Source: Desulfuromonadales bacterium (lineage in GTDB: Bacteria; Desulfobacterota; Desulfuromonadia; Desulfuromonadales; BM103). Taken from it: a stretch of 16,744 bases of DNA. The translations under genes were made by a program, and so were the position numbers. The notes under the pieces were generated by a model. That model worked only from the letters and a program-made list of their open reading frames with translations. It was not told the DNA's origin and did no database searches. The stretch's first letter is position 1. Every line of letters begins with the position of its first letter. Positions 7,470 through 15,732 of this stretch are shown here, one piece after another. The stretch lies in assembly GCA_029859485.1 (NCBI GenBank), contig JAOUDB010000018.1, forward strand, positions 1 through 16,744, given 5' to 3'.

Positions 7470-7501
7470 GCGCTTTTAGCACCGAGCGTTCGAAAAGTCA
7501 A
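7470..7501 (-). promoter_or_regulatory. Putative promoter of the heptosyltransferase gene
   Basis: Minus-strand TTGACT (7501-7496), a 17-nt spacer and TAAAAG (7478-7473), followed by CGC. It is 132 nt upstream of the waaC ATG, and the gap holds no other gene. It shares TTGACTTTT-N14-TAAAAGCGC exactly with the block before ndk. Confidence 0.55.
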
Positions 7502-7532
7502 GATGCGCACAAACTACGACGGGGAAGCAACC

Positions 7533-8768
7533 TTACAACTTAACTGTCGGAGGTTCCTTATCAACGACCTTTTCAACTTCAGAGACCGTTGCTTTTCTTA
7601 CAGGCATGGAGAGGATAAAGTACCCGGCAAGACCGGCCAGAAGAGAACCGGTGAGAATGCCAAGTCGATGCGTCGACAGATAGGCCACCGCATCTCCACC
7701 GGTATGTTCAAAAGCCAGTCCGCCGACAAAAAGACTCATGGTAAAACCAATTCCGCATAGGGCCGCGACCCCAAGGATGTGTTGATTTGCAGCCCCTTCC
7801 GGAAGCTTGGCAAAACCCATCTTTATGGCTGCCATTGAGAAACCATAGACACCGACCAACTTGCCGACAATCAGCCCCAGCATAATGCCTAATGGAACAG
7901 GACTAAAAAGATCAGAGATCTCCATACCGGATAGAGAAATCCCGGCGTTGGCAAAAGCAAAGACAGGCAGGATCATAAAACTGACCCAAGGTGCCAGACT
8001 GTGTTCAAGATCTTCAAGGGGAGACTCCTCAGGCTTGTCTTTTTTATGCAGAGGAATAGCAAAAGCCAGGGCGACCCCGGCAAGGGTTGCATGAACTCCA
8101 GATTTGAGCACAAAGATCCAGAGAAAAGCCCCGACCCAGAGGTAAGGAGCGAGACTTTCAACTCGCAGACGATTGAACACGAAAAGAATCAGCAGACAGA
8201 TGTGAGATAGGACGATCATGCTAATGGAGAGATCACCCGAATAGAACAGAGCGATGATGACAATGGCACCCAGGTCATCCATGATTGCCAGGGCGAGCAG
8301 GAAGATCTTCAGCGAAGAGGGCACCCGATCTCCGAGCAGAGCCAGGATACCAAGAGCAAAAGCGATATCAGTAGCGGCCGGAATCGCCCAACCGTTGAGC
8401 GCAGTTGAGTCGCCAAGGTTAATCAGAACATAGACAAGAGCAGGCACAACCATGCCACCAAACGCGGCTATTCCAGGGAGGATGATCTGGGCGCGACTGG
8501 AGAGTTGGCCGACCAGAACTTCACGTTTAACCTCAAGACCGATCAGGAGGAAGAACACGGCCATCAGGCCGTCATTGATCCAGAGCAGAAGGGGTTTGGC
8601 GATATGGATCTGGCGTCCCAGGCGAACTTCCAGGGGGGTCTCGAGAAAGTAGTCGTAGAGGGTGTGTAGAGGTGTATTGGCAAAAATCATCGCCAGCAGA
8701 GTGGCACACATGAGCAGGATACCGACTGCGGAGTCTTTCTTCAAGAATGCTTTTATATTTTCATTCAC
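7533..8768 (-). CDS. nhaA: Na+/H+ antiporter NhaA
   Basis: Inner-membrane antiporter that expels Na+ (and Li+) in exchange for protons, for sodium and pH homeostasis. The protein has 411 residues with about twelve hydrophobic segments. Key residues are in place: D134 (ATDIAFA), the ion-binding pair D164-D165 (AIMDDLGAI), the SGVHATLAG segment (223-231) and the Lys in VGKLVG (K303). The C-terminal tail (about 390-411) is charged and presumably cytoplasmic. The start codon is GTG at 8768, chosen because AAGGGGGA lies about 6 nt upstream. The overlapping ATG four bases later is out of frame and meets a stop at once. The gene is framed by the leuD terminator upstream and a 194-nt gap downstream, so it is probably monocistronic. 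A saline or alkaline habitat is a weak inference. Confidence 0.97.
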   Translation of the reverse strand: MNENIKAFLKKDSAVGILLMCATLLAMIFANTPLHTLYDYFLETPLEVRLGRQIHIAKPLLLWINDGLMAVFFLLIGLEVKREVLVGQLSSRAQIILPGIAAFGGMVVPALVYVLINLGDSTALNGWAIPAATDIAFALGILALLGDRVPSSLKIFLLALAIMDDLGAIVIIALFYSGDLSISMIVLSHICLLILFVFNRLRVESLAPYLWVGAFLWIFVLKSGVHATLAGVALAFAIPLHKKDKPEESPLEDLEHSLAPWVSFMILPVFAFANAGISLSGMEISDLFSPVPLGIMLGLIVGKLVGVYGFSMAAIKMGFAKLPEGAANQHILGVAALCGIGFTMSLFVGGLAFEHTGGDAVAYLSTHRLGILTGSLLAGLAGYFILSMPVRKATVSEVEKVVDKEPPTVKL

Positions 8769-8803
8769 AGCACTTCCCCCTTGACGAAAAATACAATGGT
8801 TGA

Positions 8804-8809
8804 ATTATA
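8804..8809 (-). promoter_or_regulatory. Putative -10 box of nhaA
   Basis: A perfect TATAAT on the minus strand, 35 nt before the GTG start and downstream of the leuD terminator. I see no good -35 at 16-18 nt: the best is TCGCAA, 3/6. An activator-dependent promoter is possible, for example the NhaR-type control known for E. coli nhaA, but no regulator gene is nearby. Confidence 0.45.
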
Positions 8810-8840
8810 GATGAAAATCATCAGATTGCGAGGGCGACAT

Positions 8841-8884
8841 ATCAAAACACAAAAGCGGGTACAGAAAAAATTCTGTTCCCGCTT
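8841..8884 (-). terminator. Rho-independent terminator after leuD
   Basis: Minus-strand AAGCGGGAACAG pairs with CTGTACCCGCTT (12-bp stem with one mismatch) around an 8-nt T-rich loop, followed by TTGTGTTTTG. It lies 60 nt past the leuD stop and upstream of nhaA, closing the leu block. Confidence 0.75.
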
Positions 8885-8943
8885 GCAAAGAAGAAGCAAC
8901 GACTCCACAGCTTAATCCTGCTAACGGGTTTGTCGTCTAAACC

Positions 8944-9480
8944 TCAGTAACGCGCGTCAGCGTATTCAACCCAGCCGCCGGCCTCAACCAGAGCCTTGTC
9001 AAAAAGACTGATTTCAAACGCAAACGACTTTTCCTGGCCATTGCCTTTGGCAACCACCTTCTGCTCCTGAAGTTGCACCTGGATATCAACCGCACCCTTT
9101 GCATCTTTCTCAAGAGCCATCAGGGCGTCGATGTCTGCCTTCGGCAGCTCGATTGCCAGCATACCGCAATTGAACATGTTCTGGCGAAAGATCCTCGCAT
9201 AGCTCTCGGCAATCACCGTGTGGATATCGTTGACCTCAAACACCCAGGGCGCATGTTCACGGGATGAGCCACAGCCGAAGTTCTCCCGGGTTACGACCAC
9301 GCGGGCATTTTTCAAGACATCACCATTGGCATCAAACCCTTCCAGCTTAAGGTCCTCCAGGCAATAAGGCTTAAGAGCCTCCTTGGTAACCTCAGTCAGG
9401 TACTTGGCCGGGATAATTTCATCTGTATTAATATCGGAACGGTCGAGGACGATCGTCGGACCGCCAAATGTTTTCTTCAT
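8944..9480 (-). CDS. leuD: 3-isopropylmalate dehydratase, small subunit
   Basis: Small subunit of isopropylmalate isomerase, which with LeuC moves the hydroxyl group of 2-isopropylmalate to give 3-isopropylmalate in leucine synthesis. It is a swivelling aconitase-type domain of 178 residues. The substrate-binding signature GCGSSREHA is at 69-77, with DINTDEIIPAKYL at 16-28 near the N-terminus. It is intermediate between the roughly 200-residue enterobacterial LeuD and the roughly 165-residue archaeal-type form. AGGGAG lies 8 nt before the ATG. It follows leuC by 106 nt with no obvious terminator, only a 6-bp CCTGTC/GACAGG hairpin and a short palindrome (9568-9579). It is therefore likely cotranscribed with leuC. 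leuB does not follow; a terminator and nhaA do. Confidence 0.95.
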   Translation of the reverse strand: MKKTFGGPTIVLDRSDINTDEIIPAKYLTEVTKEALKPYCLEDLKLEGFDANGDVLKNARVVVTRENFGCGSSREHAPWVFEVNDIHTVIAESYARIFRQNMFNCGMLAIELPKADIDALMALEKDAKGAVDIQVQLQEQKVVAKGNGQEKSFAFEISLFDKALVEAGGWVEYADARY

Positions 9481-9586
9481 CTTAAGACTCCCTTATCGAG
9501 AATAATCTCCCTGTCACTTGCGACAGGCTTAATCACAATGAAGCAGAAGATTATTTCAACTTCGTGCTCACCGTGGTGAATAGCGC

Positions 9587-10867
9587 TTAAAGCGAACGTG
9601 CATCCGTAATCACGCCGGTTATTGCCGTCGCTGCGGCCGTTGCCGGGCTCATGAGGTGAACGGTTCCGCCCTTACCCATACGGCCATTGAAGTTCCGGTT
9701 GCTGGTCGAAGCGCAGGCTTCGCCTTCCGCCAGAACACCATTACTCATGCCGAGGCAGGCGCCACAAGTCGGGTTAGTCACACAGAAACCGGCATCCATG
9801 AAGATCTGAATAAGCCCTTCAGACAGTGCTTCCTGGAAGATTTTCGGTGTCGCTGGAGACACGATGCCGCGAAGAGAATCGGCGATTTTACGTCCCTTCA
9901 AAACCTCAGCGGCCTGACGCAAATCTTCAATACGACCATTGGTGCAGGTGCCGATATAAACCTGGTCAATTTTAGTCTCTGACATTTCACTGGCCGGCTT
10001 AACACAATCGGGTTTGTAACCGAAAGTTACGTGAGGAACCAGGCTGGTCACATCGTATTCAAGGATCTTGTCATAATCTGCGTCAGCGTCGGCACACCAC
10101 TTGCTGTACTCTTCAAGAGCAGCATCCTTGCTGGCGAATTCACCTTGGATAAAAGGCCACAGGTAATCAACCGTAACCATATCTGGCTGACAGATCCCAC
10201 AGGTTCCACCGGCTTCAATGGCCATGTTGCAGAGTGTCATGCGAGCATCCATACTCATCGCCTCTACTACCGGTCCGTGGAACTCGAGGACCCGGTCAGT
10301 CGCTCCATTGACACCCAGCTCGCCGATTACAAAGAGGATCACATCCTTGGCATAAACTCCTGGCTGAAGGTTACCGTTCAGATTGATACGAATTGTCTTC
10401 GGCTCACGGAAAGCACAAACACCTTTGAGGATGCCGACTTCAAGGTCAGTCGTACCGACACCGGCAGCGAAAGCGCCAAAAGCACCGTGAGTGCAGGTAT
10501 GGGAATCACCCATAATGGCCGTAAAGCCCGGGCGGATATAACCTTTTTCAGGGAAGAGCGCGTGACATACGCCATTGCGTCCAACGTCAAAGAAATCCTT
10601 GATATCATGACGACGGGCCCAATCGCGCAGGATCTTGGCCTGTAGAGCCGTCTTGCTGTCCTTGGCAGGTGTCACGTGATCAATGACGGCCTTGATCTTG
10701 GTGTTGTCGTACACGCGGTCCTTACCCCGCCATTCCAGGTCGGCAATGGCAACAGGGGTTGTGATCTCATGACAAAGTACGCGATCCAAGTCAAGCACCT
10801 TGGTCCCGGGAAAAGGCTCATCACGAAGATGAGCAGCAAAAATCTTTTCAGCTGTAGTCTGACCCAT
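9587..10867 (-). CDS. leuC: 3-isopropylmalate dehydratase, large subunit
   Basis: Catalytic [4Fe-4S] subunit of isopropylmalate isomerase, acting with LeuD in the cytoplasm. The protein has 426 residues, the shorter homoaconitase-like LeuC type rather than the roughly 466-residue enterobacterial type. The cluster ligands are C308 (IGTCTNGR), C368 and C371 (NPTCGACLG). MGDSHTCTHGAFGAFAAG (119-136) and GRMGKGGTVHLMSPATAAA (395-413) are further family signatures. The short type includes homoaconitases and dimethylmalate dehydratases, but the position between leuA and leuD makes the leucine role by far the likeliest. GAGGAG lies 5 nt before the ATG. The 138-nt gap after leuA contains a strong hairpin, so leuCD expression may be partly uncoupled from leuA. 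Confidence 0.96.
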   Translation of the reverse strand: MGQTTAEKIFAAHLRDEPFPGTKVLDLDRVLCHEITTPVAIADLEWRGKDRVYDNTKIKAVIDHVTPAKDSKTALQAKILRDWARRHDIKDFFDVGRNGVCHALFPEKGYIRPGFTAIMGDSHTCTHGAFGAFAAGVGTTDLEVGILKGVCAFREPKTIRINLNGNLQPGVYAKDVILFVIGELGVNGATDRVLEFHGPVVEAMSMDARMTLCNMAIEAGGTCGICQPDMVTVDYLWPFIQGEFASKDAALEEYSKWCADADADYDKILEYDVTSLVPHVTFGYKPDCVKPASEMSETKIDQVYIGTCTNGRIEDLRQAAEVLKGRKIADSLRGIVSPATPKIFQEALSEGLIQIFMDAGFCVTNPTCGACLGMSNGVLAEGEACASTSNRNFNGRMGKGGTVHLMSPATAAATAITGVITDARSL

Positions 10868-10962
10868 AATAACTCCTCAAAAAAATCATTAACCGGAGAG
10901 TGAAACAAGCCAATGAGTCCTCTGGTTGGGAAGACTCACGACACACTCTTTGCACAATTATG

Positions 10963-10995
10963 AAAATTCGCCGGCAGGAAAGACTGCCGGCGAAT
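10963..10995 (-). terminator. Strong hairpin between leuA and leuC (possible partial terminator)
   Basis: ATTCGCCGGCAG and CTGCCGGCGAAT form a perfect 12-bp stem around a 6-nt loop, 10 nt past the leuA stop. On the minus strand it continues GAATTTTCATAATT, a short and broken T-run. That would make a weak terminator, or an RNA-stability or processing hairpin that lowers leuCD relative to leuA. Confidence 0.55.
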
Positions 10996-11005
10996 CTGAA
11001 ACGAT

Positions 11006-12544
11006 TTAAATTTCCACCCTGGTGCGCTGGGCAACATCCAAAGCTTTATTAAGAGCGTTAATGTATGCCTTGGCACTGGCAACAATGATATCTGAATGCG
11101 AACCCTGCCCCAAGACCTCGTGGCCTTCATGCTCGAGCCTCACGGTGCACTCGCCCAGTGCATCGGTACCACCCGTTATTGAACCGACGGAATAATTCAC
11201 CAGGTAAGGCTTCATGCCGGTCAATTTTTTAATCGCTTTAAATGTCGCATCGACCGGGCCATCGCCCATAACGGCCACTCTCTTCAGCTTGCCTTTGACC
11301 TCGAGCTCCACAGTCGCAGTTGGCGCTGCAAAAGAACCGGAAGAGACATTCATCTGCACAAGCTTGACAATCTCGGGAACCCGGATAATTTCATCGGCGA
11401 CGATGGCATCAAGATCTTCATCAAAGATTTCTTTCTTCTTGTCCGCCAAAGCTTTGAAGCGAACGAAGGCTTTCTCAACATCTTCCTTGGGCAAATCATA
11501 CCCAAGCTCGTTAAGACGAGCGACAAAAGCGTGACGGCCTGAATGCTTGCCAAGAACAAGCTTGTTGGCATTGAGCCCGATCGACTCAGGTGTCATGATC
11601 TCGTAGGTTTCCTTGTCCATCAAAACACCATGCTGATGAATACCGGCTTCATGAGCAAAAGCATTGGCGCCGACGATGGCTTTGTTCGGCTGCACGGCTA
11701 TGCCGGTGACCGTTGAGAGCAAACGGCTGGCCGCATAGATATGCTCCGTGTTGATATTGTTCTCATACGGCATAATGTCTCTGCGAGTCCGTAAGGCCAT
11801 GACAACTTCTTCAAGAGAACAGTTTCCAGCACGTTCGCCAATCCCGTTGATGGTACACTCCACCTGGCCGGCACCCGCCTGGATCGCGGCCAGTGAATTG
11901 GCAACCGCCAAACCGAGATCGTTATGGCAATGGACGGAGATGACAGCCTTTTCAATATTCGGCACATTGTCTTTCAAGTACTTGATGATATTGAAATACT
12001 CAAAAGGAATCGAATAACCGACGGTGTCAGGGATATTAACCGTGGTCGCCCCCGCATCGATGACAGCTTCAACCATCTCGGCCAGGAATGGCAAACGGGT
12101 CCGTACCGCGTCCTCGCATGAGAACTCGACGTTGGGGGTATAAGATACCGCGTGCTTAACCGCTTTCACTGCCGTCTCGAGAACCTTGGCTGGCGCCATT
12201 TGCAGCTTGCGCTCCATGTGAATATCTGAAGTCGCGATAAAGGTGTGGATACGACCGCGATCGCCGGCATACTTCAAGGCATCCCAGGCGCGGTCGATGT
12301 CCTTGATGCTGGCGCGGCAGAGGCCCGCAATTTCTGGGCCCTTGATCGTCTGGGCAATCTTTTTAACGGCCTCGAAATCACCATCGGAAGCGATCGGGAA
12401 ACCCGCTTCGATGACATCGACGTTGAGCTTCTCAAGCTGGCTGGCAATGCGCAACTTTTCTTCGATGTTCATACTTGCGCCAGGTGATTGCTCTCCATCA
12501 CGCAAGGTCGTATCAAAAATCTTAATCGTCTGGTTCTTACTCAT
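11006..12544 (-). CDS. leuA: 2-isopropylmalate synthase
   Basis: First committed step of leucine synthesis: condenses 2-ketoisovalerate with acetyl-CoA to 2-isopropylmalate. The protein has 512 residues, the usual bacterial LeuA1 length. The TIM-barrel signature [12 protein letters not shown] is at 11-22, with metal ligand D11. The HMGL-like second signature is [20 protein letters not shown] (205-224), with H205 and H207. The linker region is at about 290-390. The C-terminal regulatory domain (about 395-505) contains [12 protein letters not shown] and [15 protein letters not shown] and is the leucine-feedback domain. Citramalate synthase is a possible relative, but the leuCD neighbours and the leucine T-box fit LeuA. 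GAGGAG lies 6 nt before the ATG. The leader between the T-box terminator and the start is unusually long, at about 186 nt. Confidence 0.97.
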   Translation of the reverse strand: MSKNQTIKIFDTTLRDGEQSPGASMNIEEKLRIASQLEKLNVDVIEAGFPIASDGDFEAVKKIAQTIKGPEIAGLCRASIKDIDRAWDALKYAGDRGRIHTFIATSDIHMERKLQMAPAKVLETAVKAVKHAVSYTPNVEFSCEDAVRTRLPFLAEMVEAVIDAGATTVNIPDTVGYSIPFEYFNIIKYLKDNVPNIEKAVISVHCHNDLGLAVANSLAAIQAGAGQVECTINGIGERAGNCSLEEVVMALRTRRDIMPYENNINTEHIYAASRLLSTVTGIAVQPNKAIVGANAFAHEAGIHQHGVLMDKETYEIMTPESIGLNANKLVLGKHSGRHAFVARLNELGYDLPKEDVEKAFVRFKALADKKKEIFDEDLDAIVADEIIRVPEIVKLVQMNVSSGSFAAPTATVELEVKGKLKRVAVMGDGPVDATFKAIKKLTGMKPYLVNYSVGSITGGTDALGECTVRLEHEGHEVLGQGSHSDIIVASAKAYINALNKALDVAQRTRVEI

Positions 12545-12567
12545 AACTGACTCCTCTAAATGTTCGT

Positions 12568-12660
12568 CTAATCGCTCACAGGGGCGGGTTCTATCAATCC
12601 ACTAGCAATGATCTTTAAAACTCTAACGACCAGGTCAAGCTCACCCAGATCGGATTCCAC
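12568..12660 (-). CDS. Possible 30-codon ORF in the leuA leader (doubtful)
   Basis: Between the T-box terminator and leuA, a GTG at 12660 opens a 30-residue frame (MESDLGELDLVVRVLKIIAS...) ending in TAG, 23 nt before the leuA ATG. GAGAGGGGG lies about 7 nt before the GTG, a good ribosome binding site. The peptide has five Leu but no run of Leu codons, so it is not a classical leader peptide. It also uses several AT-rich codons (AGA, TTA, ATA) that are unusual beside its neighbours. It could be chance. Confidence 0.2.
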   Translation of the reverse strand: MESDLGELDLVVRVLKIIASGLIEPAPVSD

Positions 12661-12730
12661 AGAACCACCCCCTCTCAAGGAATTTAACGTTGCCCTGCAC
12701 CCCTTTGCGTAAAGGTGACAGGTTTGAGGC

Positions 12731-12771
12731 AAAAAATAAAAAAGCTCCCGCCCCGGTCAGGGGCGAAAGCT
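12731..12771 (-). terminator. Regulated terminator of the leuA T-box
   Basis: Minus-strand AGCTTTCGCCCC pairs with GGGGCGGGAGCT (12 bp including two U-G pairs) around TGACC, followed by TTTTTTATTTTTT. The 5' arm lies just past the T-box sequence, as needed for a switch between terminator and antiterminator. Confidence 0.92.
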
Positions 12772-12996
12772 AAGCTTCGCGGTACCACCCTGTTTGGTCT
12801 CGTCGCAACGAAACCCTTCATTAGCCATTTACGCAGGCTCACGACGGAAATTACTCAAGCTTCTTATTGTGAAGCCCTTTGACGTCCGCAGCTCCGAGGT
12901 CAGTTCAAGTCGTTATCTGTACCGGTTCGCAGCACCACCGGCTCTCTGTAACAGCATCAGACCCTACTCGTCCTCTTCAATGCATTTGTGAAACGT
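12731..12996 (-). promoter_or_regulatory. Leucine T-box riboswitch upstream of leuA
   Basis: On the minus strand this leader has the full T-box layout. The Stem I distal part is AGAGAGCCGGTGGTG...GCGAACCGG (AG bulge and GGTG loop), and the GAGTAGGG element is near the 5' end. The specifier region ends GAACTGACCTCGGAG, with CTC (Leu) at 12898-12896 followed by a purine. GCTTC/GAAGC (within about 12859-12877) forms a Stem III-like hairpin. The T-box AGGGTGGTACCGCG is at 12791-12778. Its TGGT can pair with an uncharged tRNA 3' end ACCA, and A is the tRNA-Leu discriminator base. The competing terminator follows at 12731-12771. Uncharged tRNA-Leu(GAG) should favour antitermination and leuA expression. 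The helices are by eye, and the specifier is inferred from position. Confidence 0.92.
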
Positions 12997-13002
12997 TTTG
13001 TC

Positions 13003-13031
13003 AATAAATCAAAAAGCGAACATCTTGTCAA
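13003..13031 (-). promoter_or_regulatory. Promoter of the leuA T-box leader
   Basis: Perfect TTGACA (13031-13026), a 17-nt spacer and TTTATT (13008-13003, 4/6), just past the pssA stop. It predicts a transcript start near 12996, immediately before T-box Stem I. It makes leuA independently transcribed even if some readthrough from pssA occurs; I see no terminator after pssA. Confidence 0.7.
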
Positions 13032-13052
13032 GAAATCAGATGATTTTTATCT

Positions 13053-13853
13053 TTAAGTATCCCCAGGGCTCTGCTCGTCTTGCTCGGTGTCAGGCTTGAC
13101 TGTCTCCTCCTTCGGTTTGCGCCGGAAATATTTCAGGAGACTGTTTGCAGGACCCGAGGCCATATACACAGAAGAGATACCAAAGAGCATGATTTCCGGT
13201 TGTGCTACGATCACAATAATGAAAATAATCGCCAGAACCAGGAAACTGAAGGGCTGACGCTTAAACAACTCCGGGTCTTTGAACGAGTTATAGCTGTGGT
13301 TACTCACCATCAGGTAGGCCAACACATAGATCAGCAGGACAATGGAGGCCTTCTTGATCGTACCCGAACCGCCGAGATGATAGAAAAGCAGAACGCAGGA
13401 GGCAACCATACCGGCAGCCGCAGGGATAGGCAAGCCCACAAAACGCCGCGACTCAACCGTGTTGGCCTGCACATTGAAACGGGCCAGACGCAAGGCGCCA
13501 CAGACAACATAGAGAAAGGCCGCAAGCCAACCAAATTTGCCAAAAGACTGCAGAGCCCAGGAGTACATGAGCAGACCGGGGGCAACACCAAAGGAGACCA
13601 GATCCACCAGGGAATCGTATTCAACCCCGAAACGACTGGTGGTTCCGGTTAAACGCGCGACTTTGCCGTCAAGAGCGTCAAAAACGGCTGAAATCAGGAT
13701 AAACCAGGCGGCCAGGTCATAGTGGCCGTTCATAGTCGAGACAATGCCGTAGAAGCCCGCAAAGAGGCCACCGGTTGTCACCAGGTTAGGCAGAAGGTAA
13801 ACGCCGCGTTTCAGACTTTCCCGGCGATCATAGGAACCGCCCACCCGACTCAT
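13053..13853 (-). CDS. pssA: CDP-diacylglycerol--serine O-phosphatidyltransferase
   Basis: Makes phosphatidylserine from CDP-diacylglycerol and L-serine in the inner membrane. It is a 266-residue type II (CDP-alcohol phosphatidyltransferase) enzyme. The motif D62-G-x2-A-R67-x8-G76-x3-D80-x3-D84 is complete (LDGKVARLTGTTSRFGVEYDSLVD), and SFGVAPG follows. Several hydrophobic helices (about 20-58, 85-125, 145-165, 180-200, 210-235) span the membrane. The tail is hydrophilic and acidic. Phosphatidylglycerophosphate synthase has the same motif, but adjacency to psd decides for PssA. Its ATG overlaps the psd stop (ATGA), so the two are translationally coupled. Together they form the phosphatidylethanolamine branch. 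Confidence 0.95.
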   Translation of the reverse strand: MSRVGGSYDRRESLKRGVYLLPNLVTTGGLFAGFYGIVSTMNGHYDLAAWFILISAVFDALDGKVARLTGTTSRFGVEYDSLVDLVSFGVAPGLLMYSWALQSFGKFGWLAAFLYVVCGALRLARFNVQANTVESRRFVGLPIPAAAGMVASCVLLFYHLGGSGTIKKASIVLLIYVLAYLMVSNHSYNSFKDPELFKRQPFSFLVLAIIFIIVIVAQPEIMLFGISSVYMASGPANSLLKYFRRKPKEETVKPDTEQDEQSPGDT

Positions 13854-14497
13854 TTCAAGTGTCCCAAAACACTTTCTCCGGCAACGGTTATGTCGCCCAG
13901 CTTTGCAGAGACCTCAACACCTTCGGGGAAATACAGGTCTACTCTGGAACCGAAGCGGATTAAACCGTAGCGACGGCCACGTTCCAAAGAGTCGCCATTC
14001 TCTGGGTAGGAAACAATCCGTCGCGCAATCAATCCGGCAATCTGCACGCAAAGGACTTTCAGGCCGGAGTCTGTTTCGAGAAGCAGGCCCGATTGTTCGT
14101 TCTCAAGGCTGGCCTTGTCCAGAGAGGCGTTGAAAAAACGGCCCTGGTTGTAAAACTGGTCGATCACTTTGCAGTTGATCGGCACACGATTGACATGAAC
14201 ATTGAACACGTTCATGAAAATGCTGACCTTGGTCACCTCTTCACCGCCAAAATAGCGGTTTTCAGGGACTTTGCCGACGAAAATAATCTTACCATCCGCC
14301 GGCGCAACGAAGACATTGTCTTCTTCATTGGAAAAACGCTCGGGATTGCGGAAAAAGTAGAGGGAAAAGAGTGTCAGGCCGAGACCGATGGTGGCCAGAC
14401 AGTTCCAATCGACGGCTGCGAAAAAGAGTGAGAAGAAGGCAAATAAAGCAATAAATGGATAACCTTCCAAAGCGATTGGCTGATGTTGGTTTTTCAT
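13850..14497 (-). CDS. psd: Phosphatidylserine decarboxylase proenzyme
   Basis: Decarboxylates phosphatidylserine to phosphatidylethanolamine and is membrane-associated. With the ATG at 14497 it has 215 residues, the short 'PSD-A' type rather than the roughly 320-residue E. coli type. Two hydrophobic segments (about 13-28 and 31-48) anchor it. APADGK (65-70), NVHVNR (99-104) and the self-cleavage site RFGSRVD (181-187) are visible. Cleavage between G183 and S184 would give the pyruvoyl group on the alpha chain. The open frame extends 14 codons to a GTG at 14539. I reject that start because the GTG lies inside a perfect hairpin (14524-14546) and the family N-terminus matches MKNQHQPIALEGYPFI. 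The Shine-Dalgarno of the ATG is weak (ACAGG). It follows ilvC by 63 nt. Confidence 0.93.
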   Translation of the reverse strand: MKNQHQPIALEGYPFIALFAFFSLFFAAVDWNCLATIGLGLTLFSLYFFRNPERFSNEEDNVFVAPADGKIIFVGKVPENRYFGGEEVTKVSIFMNVFNVHVNRVPINCKVIDQFYNQGRFFNASLDKASLENEQSGLLLETDSGLKVLCVQIAGLIARRIVSYPENGDSLERGRRYGLIRFGSRVDLYFPEGVEVSAKLGDITVAGESVLGHLK

Positions 14498-14523
14498 GGG
14501 TATTTGCCTGTCTGAACGGTTAC

Positions 14524-14546
14524 GGCGGGAGTATGTCACTCCCGCC
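14524..14546. repeat. Perfect inverted repeat between ilvC and psd
   Basis: GGCGGGAGT and ACTCCCGCC, a 9-bp perfect GC-rich stem with a 5-nt loop, 14 nt past the ilvC stop. No T-run follows on either strand, so it is a poor intrinsic terminator. It may mark the 3' end of the ilvBNC message by another route or protect it from exonucleases. Confidence 0.6.
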
Positions 14547-14560
14547 GCCAGTTAATGGAT

Positions 14561-15619
<1,059 letters not shown>

Positions 15620-15669
15620 TCATTCAGACAGGTTTCTTGTTTAAAAAATCGAGTATATAACACAACAGA

Positions 15670-15706
15670 GCGGGCCATACCAGTGATTTATCCTGATAAG
15701 GCCCGC
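15670..15706 (-). other. Hairpin in the ilvN-ilvC gap
   Basis: GCGGGCC (15670-15676) and GGCCCGC (15700-15706) form a 7-bp perfect GC stem with a 23-nt loop, 26 nt past the ilvN stop. The minus strand continues TCTGTTGTGTTATATACT. That is too T-poor for a standard terminator, but the TATACT (5/6 to a -10 box) could belong to a weak internal promoter for ilvC. No matching -35 is visible. Confidence 0.35.
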
Positions 15707-15732
15707 CGTAGTTCCGTCACTTTCTGTAATGA

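Noticed and set aside
10031..10645. A 204-codon plus-strand open frame opposite leuC, and similar long frames opposite pssA, leuA, ilvC and ndk
   Set aside because: They lie antisense to clearly conserved genes, show no recognisable domains or ribosome binding sites, and are explained by codon bias of the real gene.
12640..12675. A second T-box-like string (GGGGTGGTTCTGTG) downstream of the first terminator, hinting at tandem T-boxes
   Set aside because: It matches only about 10 of 14 positions, has no Stem I of its own in the short space, and no terminator follows it.
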